From Harryflintia acetispora (GTDB lineage: Bacteria > Bacillota > Clostridia > Oscillospirales > Ruminococcaceae): a DNA stretch of 62,389 nucleotides. This document shows, in pieces, positions 31,011 through 38,771 of the stretch. The notes below the pieces were generated by a model, which saw only the letters and a list, made by a program, of their open reading frames with translations, was not told the DNA's origin and ran no database searches. The first letter of the stretch is position 1. Each line of letters begins with the position of its first letter. Location of the stretch: the NCBI GenBank assembly GCA_004340125.1, contig SLUK01000009.1, forward strand, positions 68,381-130,769. Direction: 5' to 3'. Position numbers and translations under genes: made by a program.

Positions 31011-31140
31011 ATCCTTGTGGCAGGCAATTCCCGCAGCAGCGTTTTAAAATTTTTTAGGCACAGTGTTTTTTTGTGGTGGAGCGCATATAATAAAGGGGAG
31101 CTGCGAAAGTGGTTTTTCTGATAAATTTGGTAAAAGCGGG

Positions 31141-31169
31141 TTGACAACGAATCGAGGGTATAGTATAAT
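31141..31169 (+). promoter_or_regulatory. Promoter of the Asp-Phe-Gly-Cys tRNA array
   Basis: A perfect TTGACA (31141) and perfect TATAAT (31164) have a 17-base spacer, 70 bases before tRNA-Asp. Confidence 0.9.
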
Positions 31170-31238
31170 AAATTTCGTCGCTGAAAGGCGCTTTTCTATA
31201 TGTTGGAAGCCTGCGTTTGTCAGGTCTTGCAGTTATCT

Positions 31239-31315
31239 GGCCCGGTAGTTCAGTTGGTTAGAACGCTAGCCTGTCACGCTAGAGGTCGTGGGTTCGAGCC
31301 CCATCCGGGTCGCCA
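31239..31315 (+). tRNA. tRNA-Asp (GTC)
   Basis: A 77-nt cloverleaf has encoded CCA, anticodon stem CTAGC/GCTAG and loop CTGTCAC (anticodon GTC). Confidence 0.95.
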
Positions 31316-31340
31316 ATTTGCCTTTTCGCACGGTTCCTGT

Positions 31341-31445
31341 CCCGGATGGGGCGAGAACGGCCGACCGCTTGCAAGAGCGGGGGAATCGTGCCAGTGGCAC
31401 GATTTTAGGCCGCGGGTAGAGCCCGTTCATCCGGGTCGCCAATTT
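31341..31445. repeat. tRNA-Asp 3'-end inverted and direct copy
   Basis: Positions 31341-31358 are a reverse-complement copy (16 of 18 bases) of the tRNA-Asp T-arm and acceptor. Two small hairpins follow (CCGCT/AGCGG and AATCGTGCC/GGCACGATT). Then GCCGCGGGTAGA leads into a forward copy; 18 bases at 31428-31445 repeat 31302-31319 exactly. The unit is the same type as the one beside tRNA-Glu. Confidence 0.7.
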
Positions 31446-31494
31446 TCTTTTATGGCAGAGCTTGTGGTTCAGGAGAAGCCTGGGCCGCCCATTT

Positions 31495-31570
<76 letters not shown>

Positions 31571-31654
31571 ATCGTCTATTAGCCGCATAGGCTGATATAA
31601 AATGCACATAGCGGATGTGAAAACGGTAAGTTCTCTCAAAGCGGTGCAACACAT

Positions 31655-31730
31655 GCGGGTTTAGCTCATCCGGTAGAGCGCCACCTTGCCAAGGTGGAGG
31701 TAGCGAGTTCGAGCCTCGTAACCCGCTCCA
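31655..31730 (+). tRNA. tRNA-Gly (GCC)
   Basis: A 76-nt cloverleaf has encoded CCA, anticodon stem CCACC/GGTGG and loop TTGCCAA (anticodon GCC). Confidence 0.95.
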
Positions 31731-31736
31731 AAAAGC

Positions 31737-31768
31737 CGCGCCACTTTAGATGATAAAGTGGCGCGCGC
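31737..31768 (+). terminator. Weak hairpin between tRNA-Gly and tRNA-Cys
   Basis: A 12-bp stem (31737-31748 with 31754-31765) is followed by GCTTTC. It may aid processing or partly terminate, since tRNA-Cys follows with no promoter of its own. Confidence 0.5.
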
Positions 31769-31783
31769 TTTCAAAATTTATCT

Positions 31784-31858
31784 GGCGCCGTAGCCAAGAG
31801 GTAAGGCAGAGGTCTGCAAAACCTTCATTCACCAGTTCAAATCTGGTCGGCGCCTCCA
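31784..31858 (+). tRNA. tRNA-Cys (GCA)
   Basis: A 75-nt cloverleaf has encoded CCA, discriminator T, anticodon loop CTGCAAA (anticodon GCA) and acceptor GGCGCCG/CGGCGCC. Confidence 0.93.
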
Positions 31859-31863
31859 AAAAG

Positions 31864-31901
31864 CGAGCGCCCTTCCGACAGGAAGGGCGCTCGTGTTTTT
31901 G
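31864..31901 (+). terminator. Terminator of the tRNA array
   Basis: A perfect 13-bp stem (31864-31876 with 31881-31893) is followed by TGTTTTTG. Confidence 0.9.
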
Positions 31902-31904
31902 TTC

Positions 31905-31947
31905 GGCGCCCCAGATTTGAACTGTGGTCAACATCTGGCCGGCGCTC
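31905..31947. repeat. tRNA-Cys 3'-end inverted and direct copy
   Basis: Positions 31905-31924 are a reverse-complement copy of the tRNA-Cys tail (with a 2-base deletion). Positions 31927-31947 are a degenerate forward copy, so the two form a hairpin. This is the third tRNA-tail unit in the window. Confidence 0.65.
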
Positions 31948-32070
31948 GGCTTAGCAGAATTGGTCCGGCGAAATTTTACACAGTCTTGATAGAACGCCTT
32001 GCCGCAACTGGTTATGCTATGGGATGATGGGAAGAATGGCATGCCGGATGGAATACCGTCCCTTGACAGA

Positions 32071-32099
32071 TTGAAACCATTACAAAAAGATGATAGAAT
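32071..32099 (+). promoter_or_regulatory. Promoter of the 216-residue hypothetical gene
   Basis: TTGAAA at 32071 and TAGAAT at 32094 are 17 bases apart. The expected leader is only about 11 nt. Confidence 0.6.
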
Positions 32100-32116
32100 G
32101 TAGACATGGAGGCCCG

Positions 32117-32767
32117 ATGAAGGACAGGGAAGCACAGCTGGAAAGAGCCCGTTTGATGCGGGAAATGGAGCTTTTGGACGGAGGTGCCAAGATGGGATTA
32201 TTCTTGGAAGCGGTGGTTTTGGCGCGGCAGGAGGTGCCGGCGGCTAAGGAGCTGCTCAAACGGTTCGAGAAGCGCTCGCAGGAGGACGAATGCGCCCTGA
32301 TTGCGCAGGAATGCATGTGCTTTGCGCGGGAGCGCGGCACCTTCATCCTGCTCAACGAGGATTGCGCCGAGGGCGAGGCCTTCGCGCGGTTCGCCTCCCA
32401 GGAGGACGGCGACGCCGTGCTCTACCTGCATATCCATGACGAGGCGCTCTGGATGTACCGGCTGTTCTGCTGCGGCGTGGAAAAGGACCGCTTCTGTCCC
32501 ATCCCGGACTACTGGGAGGATGGGATGGAGCGGGAGGAATACGACTCCTGGTCGGGGGACGCCGAGAAGCTGGAACGTTATATCGGCGGCTTTCATGCCG
32601 GGGAGGTGGAGCGTTACCTCACACTCTGGACCGACGAAATGTTCGAGGGCAGGCAGGCGAGGAAGGCCTATGCGGGGGACGAGTACGGCTATGCCGATTG
32701 CTGGCAGATGGCGGACTTCCTGCGCCGGATCGGATACCCCTATCCCGGGGAGGACGAGCTGGGATAA
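32117..32767 (+). CDS. Conserved-looking hypothetical cytosolic protein
   Basis: The 216-residue acidic protein is not recognised. It has a charged helical N-terminus (residues 1-60), a central beta-rich part (GTFILLNEDCAEGEAFARF and VLYLHIHDEALWMYRLF) and a tryptophan/tyrosine-rich C-terminus (YADCWQMADFLRRIGYPYP). No signal peptide or membrane helix is seen. The ATG at 32117 follows GGAGG; an in-frame ATG at 32090 overlaps the -10 box and is rejected. It is monocistronic between a tRNA array and degV. Confidence 0.65.
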   Translation: MKDREAQLERARLMREMELLDGGAKMGLFLEAVVLARQEVPAAKELLKRFEKRSQEDECALIAQECMCFARERGTFILLNEDCAEGEAFARFASQEDGDAVLYLHIHDEALWMYRLFCCGVEKDRFCPIPDYWEDGMEREEYDSWSGDAEKLERYIGGFHAGEVERYLTLWTDEMFEGRQARKAYAGDEYGYADCWQMADFLRRIGYPYPGEDELG

Positions 32768-32776
32768 CAAAAAAGT

Positions 32777-32818
32777 CAAAAGGAGCTGCGAAACGATTCG
32801 TTTCGCAGCTCCTTTTTT
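32777..32818. terminator. Bidirectional terminator
   Basis: A 17-bp stem AAAGGAGCTGCG.../...CGCAGCTCCTTT (32778-32815) with A and T flanks separates two convergent genes. Confidence 0.9.
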
Positions 32819-32825
32819 GTTTTGC

Positions 32826-33704
32826 TTACTGAGGGCGCTTCTGGCCGCGCACCACCACCGCGATGATCCTTGGGCCGGCGTTGATCGAAACCGAGGCTCC
32901 GATGGTATAGACCCCCTTCGGCGGATAGCCGAGCTTTTCCTCGAGCAGGGCAGAAAGCTCCTCGGCGGGCTCATCGAGCATCCCGCGCACGATGATATAC
33001 TCGCCGCCCGCGGCGATCGCCTTCTGGCAGAGCGCGCACACCCGCGGGACGACGTTCTTATCCCCGCGCACCTTCTCGAGTACGTTGTTGCCGCCGTCCA
33101 CCATGTGGATGATCGGGCGCAGGCCCAGCAGCTCGCCCACAAAGGCGGCGGCCGAGCTGATCCGCCCGCTCTTTTTTGCAAAGTCCAGCGTATAGCAGGC
33201 CAGGAATATTTCGGCGCTGTCCGCCCAGTCCTGGATGTACGCGATGATCTCCCCGGGCGCCTCGCCCGCTGCAATCATCTTGGCCGCCTCCATCACCGGG
33301 TAGCCGTAGCCCAGGGAGTAGCTCTTCGAGTCGATGATGGTGATCTTCATCCCGGCGGCGAGGACGGGCTCGTCGCGCAGAAACTGCTCGCGCGCCAGGT
33401 GCGCCGACTCGAGGGTGCCCGAGCCCTTGCCGTTGATGGTCACGCAGATCAGGTCGGTGTAGCCCTCGGCGGCGGCGCGGGTGAAGGATTCGAGGTATTC
33501 CGCGCAGTTGATCCGGGAGGTGGCGGGGATCTCCTTGGCGGCGAGCAGACGCTCGTAGAACTCCTCGTTCGAGAAATCCACCCCTTCGAGATAACCCGTG
33601 CCGTCGATCGCGATGGGGATGTTTTTAATTTCAATCCCGAGCTCCTTTGCGAGGGCGGACGGGATATCCGAGGTGGTATCGGTTATCAGCTTGATCTTAC
33701 TCAT
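32826..33704 (-). CDS. DegV family fatty-acid-binding protein
   Basis: The 292-residue protein shows the DegV layout: N-terminal KLITDTTSDIP (residues 5-15), the lipid-site TSRIN (about 61) and the middle strands (LICVTINGKGSGT, about 82-94; IIDSKSYSLGYGY). DegV proteins bind fatty acids; some act as FakB carriers for fatty-acid kinase, but paralogues vary. GGAGG precedes the ATG, which overlaps the end of trmL by eight bases, so the two genes are translationally coupled. Confidence 0.9.
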   Translation of the reverse strand: MSKIKLITDTTSDIPSALAKELGIEIKNIPIAIDGTGYLEGVDFSNEEFYERLLAAKEIPATSRINCAEYLESFTRAAAEGYTDLICVTINGKGSGTLESAHLAREQFLRDEPVLAAGMKITIIDSKSYSLGYGYPVMEAAKMIAAGEAPGEIIAYIQDWADSAEIFLACYTLDFAKKSGRISSAAAFVGELLGLRPIIHMVDGGNNVLEKVRGDKNVVPRVCALCQKAIAAGGEYIIVRGMLDEPAEELSALLEEKLGYPPKGVYTIGASVSINAGPRIIAVVVRGQKRPQ

Positions 33705-34206
33705 GGTAGTCCTCCCAGTTAAATTTCGTCAGCCGGCCGCTGTTCTGCAGCGCGGGGTAGCCCCACTGCCGCAGCACCTCATAGGCGGCGATGGCCGCGC
33801 TGTTGCTGAGGTTCAGGCTGCGCAGCCCGGGCTGCATGGGGATGCGCACGCAGCGCTGCGGGTGCGAAAAAAGCAACTCCTCCGGCAGCCCGGCGTCCTC
33901 CCGTCCGAAAAGGAGATAGCTTTCGTCGGGATAGGAAACGTCCGAATGGACCTGCCGCGCCTTGGTCGAGAAGTAGTAGTAATTCCCGCTGGTGCGCGAA
34001 AAGAAGTCCTCGAGCCCCTGGTAATAGTTGATGTCCAGATAGTGCCAGTAATCCAGCCCCGCCCGCTTGAGCTTGCGGTCGTCGACCGAAAAGCCCATCG
34101 GCCCGACCAGGTGCAGCCGCGCGCCGGTCGCCGCGCAGGTGCGCGCGATGTTGCCGGTGTTCTGGGGAATCTGCGGCTCGACCAGGACCAGGTTCAGCGA
34201 GGGCAT
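33697..34206 (-). CDS. trmL: tRNA (cytidine(34)-2'-O)-methyltransferase
   Basis: The 169-residue SPOUT-family enzyme methylates the wobble base of certain tRNA-Leu. Motifs are PQNTGNIARTCAATG (about 13-27), YLLFGREDAGLP (about 96-107) and the SAM-knot end RSLNLSNSAAIAAYE (about 127-141). Length is typical. AGGAGATG precedes the start. It is first in a two-gene unit with degV. Confidence 0.93.
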   Translation of the reverse strand: MPSLNLVLVEPQIPQNTGNIARTCAATGARLHLVGPMGFSVDDRKLKRAGLDYWHYLDINYYQGLEDFFSRTSGNYYYFSTKARQVHSDVSYPDESYLLFGREDAGLPEELLFSHPQRCVRIPMQPGLRSLNLSNSAAIAAYEVLRQWGYPALQNSGRLTKFNWEDYHE

Positions 34207-34515
34207 CCGGAATCATCTCCTTTTGGGGGTGAGGTTTTCGTTTCCCGCCGGGGCGGTGAAAAGAATCACTTCATGTCGTAATCATAACCAGATAGATGAA
34301 ACAACTGTTACATTACTGATGATAATTTACCACCAAACGGCCCGATCCGTCAAGGGGGATGGGCGGGCTTCTGCCAGGATTTTTCCATCCGCCGACCAGG
34401 AAAAAAAGCAGGGTGTGTAGAAAAATAGACGAAAACGGTTAGATTTTAAAGGTTTTATCCCGGGGTTGCACGCGAAAGCGTGACAACAGCGGGAAAGGGG
34501 CTGGTTTAAACTTCA
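34207..34515. other. Intergenic region left of the phage cluster
   Basis: No gene is seen. The left part is the trmL 5' region. Near 34468-34490 a palindrome GTTG-CACGC-GAAA-GCGTG-A-CAAC is the only clear structure and could be an operator or hairpin for the phage genes. I found no convincing sigma-A promoter and no integrase or attachment site. Confidence 0.4.
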
Positions 34516-35010
34516 GTGAGCACACAGGAAAAATTGACAGGCCGTGAGCGCTGTTTTTGCTATCATTACGCCCACGGCTGCGACGCCGAACACGCGGCGG
34601 CGAGAGCAGGGCTGTCGCTTCAGCAGGCGATCGAGCTGATCGGTAAGGAGAAGGTAACCGCCGAGGTACACAGGCTTTGGGAGCTCGAGCAGGAGCGCCT
34701 GCAGAGCCTGGCACGCCTGGGGCTCGGGCGGCTGGCCGCAGTAGACAACCGCGACGCGGTCAAATTGGCCCTGCACCCCGAGGAGCTGGGCGACGAGGAG
34801 CTGGAAAGGCTGGACCTTTACGGCGTGTCCTCGATCAAGACCCTCAAGGGGGGCGGGGTGGAAATCGGGCTGTACGACCGGCTGCGGGCCCTCGAGGCGC
34901 TGGGGGCGGGAGAGAAAAAGGTCCCGGACGAGGCGAGGAGCTTCTACAGCGCGCTCATCTCGGCGGGCAAGGGCGCGCAGGAGCCGCGGGAGGACGAGGA
35001 TGGAGTTTAA
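34516..35010 (+). CDS. Phage terminase small subunit
   Basis: The 164-residue protein has the N-terminal helix-turn-helix of small terminases (GCDAEHAAARAGLS, about 19-32) and precedes the large subunit, overlapping it by 11 bases. It recognises DNA for packaging. The GTG start has only a distant AAAGGGG; a TTG six codons in is possible. Confidence 0.75.
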   Translation: MSTQEKLTGRERCFCYHYAHGCDAEHAAARAGLSLQQAIELIGKEKVTAEVHRLWELEQERLQSLARLGLGRLAAVDNRDAVKLALHPEELGDEELERLDLYGVSSIKTLKGGGVEIGLYDRLRALEALGAGEKKVPDEARSFYSALISAGKGAQEPREDEDGV

Positions 35011-36271
35011 GGAGTTTTCCCCAAAGCAGCTGCTGGCGCTGACCTGGTGGACCCCCGGCTCGAAGGAGGCGCACAGGAGCGGACTGATCTGCGACGGGGC
35101 GGTGCGCAGCGGCAAGACGCTGTGCATGTCGGTTTCCTTCGCGGCCTGGGCGCTCTGGCGCTTTTCGGGGCAGAGCTTCGCGCTGTGCGGCAAGACCATC
35201 GCCTCGCTGCGGCGCAATGTGGTGACCCCGCTGCTGGGGGTGCTGCGGCAGCTCGGCTTTGAGTGCCGGGAGAAGGTGTCGAAAAACTACTTCGAGCTGA
35301 CGATGGGGGAGCGCACCGGGCGCTTCTACCTCTTCGGGGGGAAGGACGAGGGCTCGGGCGCGCTCATCCAGGGGATCACGCTGGGCGGCGTGCTCTTCGA
35401 CGAGGTGGCGCTCATGCCCCGCTCGTTCGTCGAGCAGGCGCTGGCGCGCTGCTCGGTTGCGGGCTCGACCTTCTGGTTCAACTGCAACCCCGAGCACCCC
35501 TTCCACTGGTTTTACAACGAGTGGATCAAGAAGCGGCGCGAGCGTAACATGCTCTATCTGCACTTCGCCCTCTCGGACAACCCGGCACTGGGGGAGGAGA
35601 TTGTGCGGCGGTACCACAGCCTTTACACCGGGGCGTTTTACGAGCGCTTCGTGCTCGGCAAGTGGGTGGCCGCCGAGGGGGCGGTCTATCCGATGTTCGA
35701 GCGGGAGCGGCATGTGGTGGACACGGTTCCGGACTGTGAGCGCTGGTACCTCTCCTGCGACTACGGTACCCTGAACCCCACCTCCATCGGGCTGTGGGGA
35801 GAGCGGGACGGGGTGTGGTACCGGGCGGCGGAATACTACCACGACGCGCGCGAGAGCGGAATCGTGCGCACCGACGAGGAGTACTACGAGGCGCTGTGCG
35901 CTCTGGCGGGCGAGCGGGAGATCGAGGCGGTGGTGGTGGACCCGAGTGCGGCGAGCTTCATCACCTGCATTCGCAGGCACGGAAGATTCCTGGTGATCCC
36001 GGCTTGCAACGACGTGCTCGACGGGATCCGGGTGGTCAGCGACATGCTGCGTTCGGGACAGCTGCGCTTTCACCAAAGCTGCGGCGGGATCCTGCGGGAG
36101 TTCGGGCTCTACCGCTGGGACCAAAACAGCGCCCAGGACGCGCCCATCAAAAGAAACGACCACGCGATGGACGAGATGCGTTATCTGTGTATGACGGTTG
36201 CCCGTTCGCCGCAGAGCGGGTTCTACGCGCTTTCGCCCGCGCGGCAGGAAGGAGACTGTGATTGGACTTAA
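35000..36271 (+). CDS. Phage terminase large subunit (PBSX family)
   Basis: The 423-residue packaging ATPase/nuclease has a Walker A-like loop (CDGAVRSGKTL, about 31-41), a Walker B strand (GVLFDEVALM, about 132-141) and a C-terminal nuclease domain with acidic residues (SCDYGTLNP, about 252; VVVDPSAASF, about 312). It translocates DNA into the head and cuts it. All motifs are intact. Headful packaging of non-specific DNA is characteristic of PBSX-type terminases, which matters for the GTA idea. Confidence 0.9.
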   Translation: MEFKEFSPKQLLALTWWTPGSKEAHRSGLICDGAVRSGKTLCMSVSFAAWALWRFSGQSFALCGKTIASLRRNVVTPLLGVLRQLGFECREKVSKNYFELTMGERTGRFYLFGGKDEGSGALIQGITLGGVLFDEVALMPRSFVEQALARCSVAGSTFWFNCNPEHPFHWFYNEWIKKRRERNMLYLHFALSDNPALGEEIVRRYHSLYTGAFYERFVLGKWVAAEGAVYPMFERERHVVDTVPDCERWYLSCDYGTLNPTSIGLWGERDGVWYRAAEYYHDARESGIVRTDEEYYEALCALAGEREIEAVVVDPSAASFITCIRRHGRFLVIPACNDVLDGIRVVSDMLRSGQLRFHQSCGGILREFGLYRWDQNSAQDAPIKRNDHAMDEMRYLCMTVARSPQSGFYALSPARQEGDCDWT

Positions 36272-37431
36272 AAAAACTATGGGGAAGGCGGGGAAAAGCG
36301 CCGGGGGCGCTCAGCGTGCAGACCATGCCGCAGCAGGACGTCTTCCTGGAAAAATGGGAGGGCTCCTCCCGCCTCGGCGCAGGACGGTACGAGCTGTTCG
36401 AGGCGATGCGCGCGACCATCCCGATCATCGATGCGGCGCTGGACAAGATTGTGCGCCTGAGCGGGGAATTTTCGGTCTGCTGCGCCGACAGGACGGCGCA
36501 GCGGGAGGCCGAGCGCTTCCTGCGCGAGGTGCCGGTCGGCGGGTACACCGAGGGGCTGCAAAAGTTTTTGTGGGGGTACCTTGGCGATCTGCTGACCTAC
36601 GGCAACGCGGTGGGGGAGATCGTGCTTGAGCCCTCGGGAAAGGAAATCCACGGGCTGTACCTGGCACCGCTAAAAAACATTGAACTGACGCTCGACCAGG
36701 CCCGGCTCGAGCCGGTGATCAAGGTGCGGGGGCAGACGGGGCAGCTGCATGAGGTGCCCTATCCGCAGCTCATCCTCTTTTCGGCCCTCGCGCCCAAGGC
36801 GGGGGAGATTGTGGGACGCTCGCTTTTGGAGGGGCTGCCCTTCGTCACCTCGATTCTGCACAAAATCTACCGCTCGATGGGACAGAACTTCGAGCGGATC
36901 GGGAACCTGCGCTATGCGGTGACCTACCGCCCCGGCGCTTCGGCGCTGGACCGGGCGAACGCCAAGGAGATCGCCCAGAACATCGCCAAGGAGTGGCGGC
37001 ACTCGGTCTCGGGGCTTCGCGACGGGGTGGTGCGCGACTTCGTGGCGGTGGGGGACGTGGACATCAAGGTGATCGGCGCGGACAACCAGATGATCGACAC
37101 CGAGGTGCCGGTGCGGCAGATGCTCGAGGAGATCGTCAGCAAGCTCGGCATCCCGCCCTTCATGCTGGGGCTGAGCTGGAGTACCACCGAGCGCATGAGC
37201 AAGCAGCAGGCGGACATCCTGACCACCGAGCTGGAGTACTACCGCAGCCTGCTCGAGCCGGTGATCCGGCGGGTGGTGTCGCTCTTTTTGCGGCTGCGCG
37301 CCCTGCCGGACGAAGTGCAGGTGGAGTGGTCCGCCATCAACCTGCAGGACGAGGTGGAGCAGGCCAGGGCCGAGCTGCTCCACGCGCAGGCCTGCACCAA
37401 AGGAGGAGAAGAAAACGAAGAAGGAGTTTGA
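36262..37431 (+). CDS. Phage portal protein
   Basis: The 389-residue protein forms the dodecameric DNA entry ring of the head. It shows portal-family features: an early conserved helix (MRATIPIIDAALDKIVRL, about 49-66) and a C-terminal crown/stem region (LEEIVSKLGIPPFMLGLSW, about 291-309). The TTG at 36262 follows AAGGAG by seven bases and overlaps the terminase end by ten bases. It is intact. Confidence 0.85.
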   Translation: MDLKKLWGRRGKAPGALSVQTMPQQDVFLEKWEGSSRLGAGRYELFEAMRATIPIIDAALDKIVRLSGEFSVCCADRTAQREAERFLREVPVGGYTEGLQKFLWGYLGDLLTYGNAVGEIVLEPSGKEIHGLYLAPLKNIELTLDQARLEPVIKVRGQTGQLHEVPYPQLILFSALAPKAGEIVGRSLLEGLPFVTSILHKIYRSMGQNFERIGNLRYAVTYRPGASALDRANAKEIAQNIAKEWRHSVSGLRDGVVRDFVAVGDVDIKVIGADNQMIDTEVPVRQMLEEIVSKLGIPPFMLGLSWSTTERMSKQQADILTTELEYYRSLLEPVIRRVVSLFLRLRALPDEVQVEWSAINLQDEVEQARAELLHAQACTKGGEENEEGV

Positions 37432-37477
37432 AAACACCTTTGCGCCGCAGGCGCCGCTTGGCACCGAGGCGGGGGAC

Positions 37478-38392
37478 ATGGACCTCATCAACCGCTATAC
37501 CCGGCGCCAGCTGAGCGAGGAGGAGGTCTATACCTTCCCGGTGGTGCTCTGTGACAACGAGGTCGACCGGGACTATGAGCGGTTCTCCTGTGAGGCGCTG
37601 CAGGGGCTTTGCGAGCTCTTCGTCGGCAAGACGGGGATCTTCGACCACAACCCCAAGGGGGAGAACCAGCAAGCGCGCATTTACCGCGCCGAGGTGGTCC
37701 GGGATTCGGACAGGACCACCTCGGCGGGGGAGGCCTACCACTACCTGCTCGCCCAGGCGTATATGGTGCGCGGGGAGCACAACCGCGACCTGATCTTGGA
37801 GATCGACGCGGGGATCAAGAAGGAGGTCAGCGTCAGCTGCAGGATGGACAGGGCCGTCTGCTCGGTCTGTGGGGCCGACCAGCGCGAGGGGCCTTGCGCC
37901 CATGAAAAGGGGAAGCGCTACCCCCACCCGGACGGGGCGCTCTGCCACCATATCCTGGATGGGCCCAGCGACGCCTATGAATGGTCCTTCGTGGCGGTGC
38001 CCGCCCAGGCCGGGGCCGGGGTGCGCAGCGCGACGAGCAAGCATTTTTGCCAGGAGGACCTCGACGGCCTGCTCCAGGGCGGCGCCCTTGAGGGGGAGGC
38101 CGCCGAGCGGCTCAAAGGATACCTGCGGCAGACCCGGGAGGCCGCCCGCCTGGGCGGCGAGTGGAGGCGACGCCAGGAGGACGAGCTGGTGCGCTGCGGG
38201 CTGCTGAGCCTCGAAGGGGTGGACTGCAAGTCGCTGCGCGCCATCGCGGGCCGCCTGGAGAGCGGCGAGCTTCAGATGCTCAGCGCGGCGCTGCAAAAGA
38301 AAGCGGCGCAGCAGCTGCCGATCCATTCCCAGCTGCTGGGGGAGCTGCCGGGCAGGCAGGAAGCAAAGGGCGAAAGTCAATTTAGAATTTGA
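37478..38392 (+). CDS. Prohead protease / scaffold-type protein (XkdF-like)
   Basis: From ATG 37478 the product has 304 residues. An N-terminal protease-like domain carries a candidate catalytic histidine (GIFDHNPKG, about 53-61) and serine (KKEVSVSC, about 110-117), followed by a cysteine-rich insert (CSVCGADQREGPC) and a helical C-terminus that could act as scaffold. Position between portal and capsid supports this. The ATG has poor ribosome binding. The frame continues upstream to an ACG at 37415, eight bases after AGGAGG, giving 325 residues, so the true start may be there. Confidence 0.7.
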   Translation: MDLINRYTRRQLSEEEVYTFPVVLCDNEVDRDYERFSCEALQGLCELFVGKTGIFDHNPKGENQQARIYRAEVVRDSDRTTSAGEAYHYLLAQAYMVRGEHNRDLILEIDAGIKKEVSVSCRMDRAVCSVCGADQREGPCAHEKGKRYPHPDGALCHHILDGPSDAYEWSFVAVPAQAGAGVRSATSKHFCQEDLDGLLQGGALEGEAAERLKGYLRQTREAARLGGEWRRRQEDELVRCGLLSLEGVDCKSLRAIAGRLESGELQMLSAALQKKAAQQLPIHSQLLGELPGRQEAKGESQFRI

Positions 38393-38415
38393 GAGCGAAA
38401 GGAAGGAATGTAAAA

Positions 38416-38760
38416 ATGGATATTAGCATTCAAGGGTACGACACCAAATTTGTGACGATGCGCGCGGACGAGGGCTGCAAAAAGGGGAGCGCCGCCACCA
38501 TCACCCAAAACGGCACCGTCGGCCCCTGCACCAGCGGGGCGTTTATCGGTTTCATCGCGGGGGTTGTGGGGGACTATGCGCTGGTGCAGACGAGCGGCGC
38601 TGTCAGCGTGCCCTATAGCGGCACGGCGCCCGCACTCGGCTACACCACGCTCAAGGCGGACGCGAACGGCGGGATCGCCGCCCTGGGCGAGGGCGAGAGT
38701 GCCGGGCGCGCGGTCACAGTGGTCTCGGCGGAAAACGGCGCGGCCACCATCATACTGTAG
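38416..38760 (+). CDS. Head decoration protein, probable
   Basis: The 114-residue beta-rich protein (GAFIGFIAGVVGDYALVQTSG) sits directly before the major capsid gene, where small decoration or stabilisation proteins are found. GGAAGGAA precedes the ATG. The family is inferred from position and size. Confidence 0.6.
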   Translation: MDISIQGYDTKFVTMRADEGCKKGSAATITQNGTVGPCTSGAFIGFIAGVVGDYALVQTSGAVSVPYSGTAPALGYTTLKADANGGIAALGEGESAGRAVTVVSAENGAATIIL

Positions 38761-38771
38761 GAGGAAAGCGA

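Noticed and set aside
31302..31445. Attachment sites of an integrated element at tRNA-Asp
   Set aside because: The 18-base direct repeats enclose only 126 bp with no integrase, and an inverted tail copy is also present, which an attL/attR pair would not explain.
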